Shown here piece after piece: positions 59,740 through 64,000 of a DNA stretch of 64,000 bases; the stretch's first letter is position 1; each line of letters begins with the position of its first letter. Made by a program: the position numbers and the translations under genes. The DNA comes from Tetracentron sinense (Eukaryota; Streptophyta; Magnoliopsida; Trochodendrales; Trochodendraceae): contig CM026559.1 of assembly GCA_015143295.1 (NCBI GenBank), positions 20,226,826-20,290,825 of the forward strand, written 5' to 3'. The notes under the pieces were generated by a model, which worked only from the letters and a program-made list of their open reading frames with translations, was not told where the DNA came from and ran no database searches.

Positions 59740-60639
59740 CTGCATAAAGAAGCAAAACTTTGGTGTCAAGGTGTTCAGCAAAGCTTCAATTCTTTAAAAC
59801 AATTCACTTTCTAAATTATGACATGTGCGTCCAAATAAAAAGCAAACAAAATATTGCTGCAATACACCATTTCATGCCAGTAACAGCTTGTACGATAAAT
59901 AGAGAATATTCAATTTGCAAAATTTACTAGATCTTTGAGATGCATCAAAAGGGGAGGAGGGGGAAGAAAAGAATAAATTCTTCTCACAAAATATCCCATA
60001 AGTTAAGTGGAAATAAAATGAACTTCGGAAAGTTTCGATTCTGTAGTAGATAGAAAACAGGAAGGGACTCTATCTCAATACAGTTTCGAGTGGCAACATG
60101 ATCCAGAACCTCAAGAAGTCGAGATCAGTGGCTTCAATCAATATTGAATTACTACATGATGATTATGTGCTATGAGGATTTAAGGGGAAAGGACAATGTC
60201 TACAATATGTCTCAAACATTGTCCATGACACTCTAATAGGGAAAAAAAAAACAAACAAACAACGCATGGCATGGCATTATCTCTCGAATTTTTTCAAAGT
60301 TTAATCTAATCATAAAAACGTATAGTTAGGTTTGTTTGTGCTTTGAAATTAATTGCACATTAGTCTGTAAACCACAGGATTCCAACAATGTCTTCCAAAA
60401 TTGAAAAAAAAAATGTGAAATATTTAAAATTGAAATAAAATCCGCAATTCTTCCATCATCAGGGTTAAAACATCACATTTTGTACACTCCACCATTGAAT
60501 AATTACATATTATTGCCATAAAGTTAGGTTTGTGTTTGTGCAAGCAAATATCTAATTTTAGAAAAGAATTTCTTCAGCTACTCAACTAAAAAAACACACA
60601 ATCCAGCATAGTACTAAGCAAACACACAATCCAGTGTAG
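59740..60639. other. Intron 1, left part, unassigned
   Basis: AT-rich, no feature recognised. Confidence 0.5.
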
Positions 60640-61455
60640 TCACGTAGGCGACCGCTTCGCCTTGGGATCCATGTTTCCTAATACTAAAATTGACGGTGGA
60701 TTGGGTATGGAAGGAGGATGAAGAGGAGATTAGGGGTCCATCTGTGTTGTTTTATAAAGATATATAGGAAAAGCAAGATTTAAGGTGGAAGGGGTAAAAT
60801 TCAATAGATTGTCGAAGATTCAAAGAGAAGCACTAAAATAACCTTTGAGGAGGAAATTCTCTCGGTAATTAGAGGCATGGATGGAGCTAAGGCCCCATAC
60901 CCAAATGGTTTGTCCACTGAATTCTATAGAAAGTGTTGGGACATTGTGGGCCAAGATCTTATAAAGGTGATTAAAGAATTTCATTCTGAAGTAAATTCAC
61001 TAAGACCCTTAACAGCGCTTTCAATGTCCTTGTCCCTAAATTGGAAGGAGCCCAAGAGCTAATCAAGTTTCGTCCCTTTAGTTTGGTTGGAAGTATTTAT
61101 AAGATTCTCGCCAAGCTATTGGCATCTCGTCTCTTTCCGATTATGGGATCCCTAATCTCCCCACCTCGGGGGTGTTCGTAAGAGGGAGGCAGATTTTAGA
61201 CAGCTTTCTAATTGCAAACGAATGTCTGGTGAGAGGATTGGGTGGGAGCCCTGTGGCCTCGTTTGCAAAATTGAAATGAAAAAAGTCTATGCTCATGTAA
61301 ATTGAGATATTCTAGAACATGTTATGAGCAAAATGGGCTATAGTATTAGATGGTGAAAGTTGTTTTAAGCCTTCGATCAGTGAAGAAAAAACGTTAAAAC
61401 AAGAGGTTCTATGGGTGTTATGCAGCACCCAAATGGATATCCCCTTTGGTTTTAT
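60640..61455 (+). mobile_element. LINE reverse-transcriptase fragment
   Basis: EEEILSVIRGMDGAKAPYPN, then GLSTEFYRKCWDIVGQDLIK, a classic L1 RT start. It is interrupted after a diverged VNGSP-like stretch by the element at 61456 and resumes for about 95 bases at 61774-61870. Confidence 0.82.
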
Positions 61456-61773
61456 GGTCGTATCGAGCGTATCAGTAACAGTATCATTAGTAACGGTGTG
61501 TATCGGTAACTATATTAGTAGTATTAGTGCGTATCGAAAACTGTATCAGTGCATATGGGACTGATACGCACGATACCCTTTTGATACTCTAAATTTTTAT
61601 AAAAAAACAAGGAAAAATATTTGTTGACAAGTATCGGTGCATATCGGGTATCGGACCTCTACATACCAATACTTCGGATTTTTATTTCTTTCCCGTACCA
61701 GCGAATCGGAATCCTCCAAAACCAATACGTATTGGGCCGATACGCGTAATACATATCAACACTTGAATCCATG
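61456..61773. mobile_element. GTATCGG-word foldback element (G)
   Basis: Both arms repeat GTATCGGTGC/GATACGC words in opposite orientation. The right end, inverted, is CATGGATTCAAGTGTTG. Flanks GGTTTTAT (61448-61455) and GGTTTGAT (61774-61781) agree in 7 of 8 bases. The left terminus seems to lack the first bases. Confidence 0.72.
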
Positions 61774-61870
61774 GGTTTGATATGCAATTTTTAGAGAATC
61801 TATAGAGCAAGGAATAGGAAAATCTTTGAAAGATGTAAGCCTGAATTACCTAAGCTTTGTTCTACCATAT

Positions 61871-63177
61871 GGTAAATTCTACGAAGTTAGGCAGCCCTTA
61901 TCTAAGACCTGAGTTCCACAGCACCGATTGTGGGTATAAGTAGAGCAAATTAGTTTTTTTGTCACCTTTAAATCCATTTGTGGGTATTTTTTTTTTATTT
62001 TTTGGGGGAAATTATACATCCCCCGTCGTTTTTTGTTTTTTTTGCCATACGGCCCGTACTTAAATCCTTTTGTAGGTAATTTGTTTTTCTTTTTTGTGGG
62101 GAAATTACTCACTTCCCATATTCTTGTATAATTATTTAATGTTAAGACAATTCTAGTTGTTTATTAATAAATAGTTCTATTAAAAATCAAAAATGCCCTT
62201 AAACTGAAAATTAATAGTAGATATGAGTCATATGACAGCCATAGTTACTAATGAGTTTAAATACCAAGACCTGATTGTGTAGGGAGCCCAACCCAATTAT
62301 AAACGAGTAGAAAAACCCAAACTACCCCACGAGTTGAAAACCACAATCCTAATACGCATCAGCAAGCTCATCAATATCATCGTTGAAGATTGGGATAGAG
62401 ATGCTACATAACACAAAACATGACAGTAATGGTAGGGTTTCCAAATTTGAAATCGTTAACCAAGTCGTCGGAATCAAAATCGCCAACTTGGTCACAATGT
62501 CAAAATTCCAGTGTTCACACCAGTCAAAAACATCATCGATGCTCGATGTACTATGACCCGAAATCCAAGTTTTTTAAGGGAATTCAAATCCATGGTCTCC
62601 CTTTTTTCATCTCCACGCGTTATTCAGGAACAACCACAAGAAAATCACATTCTCTCTCTATTTTCTTCACTCCACTGATTCCCAACGACCAAACAGGAGG
62701 TTATGGATGCTAAAATCTAACAAAGTCTTTTGTTATAGGGAGTGTAAGACTTCCTTGCAAATATGGGACTACAAAATTTTGTTAATTGTCACAAGAAACG
62801 GAGCTTTAGTTTCAAGAACAATCTCATGCACAAAGTTTCCCCAATTCATTGCAAGAACACAAAGATGGACAGGATACCAAAAAAAATTTATATGAAAAGG
62901 CCATAACCTCCACATATCACCTTTAATCTACTGCAATTTGAATAATGGTCTAAATCTAAATTTAAACAAACAATAACGGCAACATGAGACAGAGGCACCA
63001 CCACCGCTCTACCAAATTTAAACAAACAATCATATGGCGTCACAAATACAAGACAACAAACCCCATTGTTCCTATAACAAATACAAAACACAAACCCTAG
63101 AATTGCACCACAAAATCAACAAAATTGAAACGGGAAACGTTTACAAATCAAAGAAATTATTGAAAACAAAGACTCAC
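61871..63177. other. Intron 1, right part
   Basis: A diverged tandem pair of about 75 bp (TTTAAATCC..TTTGTGGG-type) lies at about 61967-62120. The rest is unassigned. The exon 1 donor GTGAGT is at 63177. Confidence 0.5.
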
Positions 63178-63442
63178 CGTAACTCGAATCGCTCCCCGAC
63201 GAAGAAGAAGAAGACGAAGTTTCCGGACTAAAGACTGAGGAAATAAGTTTCCCTGCGCCATTAACGATCATACGAGTTGCAGGAGAAATGAGTCCGACCA
63301 GCCAGTTAGGGTTTTCAGGAACAGGAGGCGGCGGATTTGGCCGGAGATAGGGAGACGGTGCGGCAGCGACTCGCCGGCCTCGGAGGATTTTGCCGCCGGA
63401 TCCGGTGTCGGCATTCCGACGAGCCCTAAAAATGGTGGCCAT
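63178..63442 (-). CDS. KAKU4: KAKU4-like exon 1 (start codon, N-terminal motif)
   Basis: This exon encodes 88 residues plus one base. It begins MATIFRARRNADTGSGGK; the only upstream in-frame alternative is a TTG, so this ATG is the natural start. The first 30 residues are rich in Arg and Gly. Then come a proline stretch (residues about 34-43), the motif PENPNW (about 43-48), SPATRMI, GAGKLISSVF, and a Ser run near the end. This order matches the N-terminus of KAKU4 and, more loosely, of NUP1/NUP136. The donor is GTGAGT immediately after TACG, leaving phase 1. A neighbouring (TC)n tract in the presumed 5' UTR and a Ser-rich acidic tail are typical of plant members. Confidence 0.88.
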
Positions 63443-63545
63443 AGCAGACAAAGAGAGAGAGGATAGAAATTGAGAGACTTAGAGATTTATGGAATTTCTC
63501 ATCGTCGAATGTTAGTGTTTTCTAGAGAGAGAGAGAGAGAGAGAA
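63443..63545 (-). promoter_or_regulatory. Probable 5' UTR with (TC)n tract
   Basis: On the gene strand the bases before the ATG are pyrimidine-rich and include an uninterrupted (TC)n run (63524-63544) and a shorter CTCTCTCT run close to the start. Such tracts are common in plant 5' UTRs. The true transcript start is not visible. Confidence 0.5.
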
Positions 63546-63749
63546 GAGATCTGTAGGCGAAAGTATGATATGATTCAAGACTCGGCCACCATGGTTTTTT
63601 GTTTTTAATTGAGTGTAATAGAGAAAACTGAATGTTGGCTACGGTTCGATCGATCTAATCCTTTTGCGTCATCATCAGCCTTCTTTTCCTTTTTGTTTTT
63701 TTTTTTCTTTTTTTTGTTGGTGGAAAATAAAACGGTTATTCCTTGCGGC

Positions 63750-63758
63750 TTTTATAAC
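63750..63758 (-). promoter_or_regulatory. Candidate TATA box of the KAKU4-like gene
   Basis: The minus strand reads GTTATAAAA here, about 310 nt before the start codon. It is the best TATA-like word in the upstream 560 bases, but housekeeping plant genes are often TATA-less, so this is only a candidate. Confidence 0.3.
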
Positions 63759-64000
63759 GGGAACGGCAAAATGTTTTATGATGGGTTTTAAAACCCGGGT
63801 CGGATACAAAAGTACAAACCGGTTGGGGGAGTCCGGTCCGCCTCGATTGGACCAGTTTGATCAGGAGTGCTAGCCCAGTCTCACAATTTAATTCTTTTCC
63901 ATAGTCTCAAGTGGTATTAACACGTGGTGCATTGCCACACCCTCATCAGGTTAAAAAGGGTAAAATTTTCAAACAAAGGAAATTATGATGTGTAATGATG

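Larger units (their letters stand above)
1000..63442 (-). other. KAKU4: KAKU4-like nuclear-envelope protein gene, ten coding exons, 3' end outside window
   Basis: Ten ORF segments bounded by AG/GT sites join in a single frame on the minus strand: 63442-63178, 59739-59696, 50073-49964, 44994-44646, 28154-27972, 18585-18300, about 18226-18066, 17858-17762, 17666-17585 and 1142-1000. Together they encode about 573 residues with no stop. The product resembles KAKU4, a plant-specific protein at the inner nuclear envelope/nuclear basket that binds CRWN lamin-like proteins and shapes nuclei. Supporting features are a basic N-terminus, a PENPNW motif, a GAGKLISSVF motif followed by a Ser run, and the LLMQETFSREECDRL motif across exons 3/4. 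The related basket nucleoporin NUP1/NUP136 shares parts of this layout and is the main alternative. Almost all of the 62 kb is intron filled with transposons. The last exon here ends in phase 1 at a GTATGT donor, so at least one more exon lies to the left. Confidence 0.85.

Noticed and set aside
1000-63442. NUP1/NUP136 rather than KAKU4
   Set aside because: The N-terminal motif is partly shared, but the VDVAKSYMRARPPWASPS and EEIRRVRSKATEE blocks and overall size fit KAKU4 better, and no FG/FXF repeat domain is seen.

Overview
The window is nuclear DNA of a flowering plant with a large, transposon-rich genome. It is AT-rich, has spliced exons with canonical GT..AG borders, and carries L1-type LINEs, Copia and chromovirus LTR elements, Helitrons and hAT-like elements. 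It is probably a eudicot; I cannot name the species.

Only one cellular gene is visible, on the minus strand, and it fills the whole window. Its start codon is at 63442. Ten coding exons can be joined in frame down to position 1000, and the 3' end lies beyond the left edge. The roughly 573 residues resemble KAKU4, the plant nuclear-envelope/nuclear-basket protein that interacts with CRWN lamin-like proteins. Exons are 44-349 nt long. The introns are about 3.4, 9.6, 5.0, 16.5, 9.4, 0.06-0.07, 0.2, 0.1 and 16.4 kb, plus an unfinished tenth. I found no second host gene inside them.

Left to right. 1-999: intron 10, with a GAGGC-word foldback element. 1143-17584 (intron 9): a 2.4-kb solo Tekay-like LTR, LINE fragments, and a LINE split by a 3.3-kb hAT-like element that itself contains a Helitron, a foldback array and a small MITE. 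17585-18585: exons 9 to 6. 18586-27971 (intron 5): a long antisense LINE broken by two further hAT-like elements, one of them holding a second Tekay LTR. 28155-44645 (intron 4): nested MITEs, an antisense LINE, and a 9.4-kb Copia element with two recognisable LTRs and several insertions. 44995-49963 (intron 3): two consecutive antisense LINE ends. 50074-59695 (intron 2): one antisense LINE, a Helitron and two sense LINEs. 59740-63177 (intron 1): a LINE fragment with a MITE. The 5' UTR/promoter lies to the right.

The most striking signal is a set of small elements scattered through the introns. Each is built from inverted arms of degenerate repeats of one short word, and the word differs between families: GAGGC, AAGCGA, CGAGT, ACGATTCGAAT, GTATCGG, GATATATCG, GGCGAT, GAAGTT. 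Many end in CATRGTT-like sequence and are bounded by 8-bp target-site duplications that can be read directly, three of them perfect. This points to one hAT-like group whose subterminal words have diversified. In parallel, three Tekay-like LTRs and one Copia LTR carry arrays of CpG-containing palindromic words (GATCGATC, TTCGAA, GTCGAC) just upstream of a TATA box.
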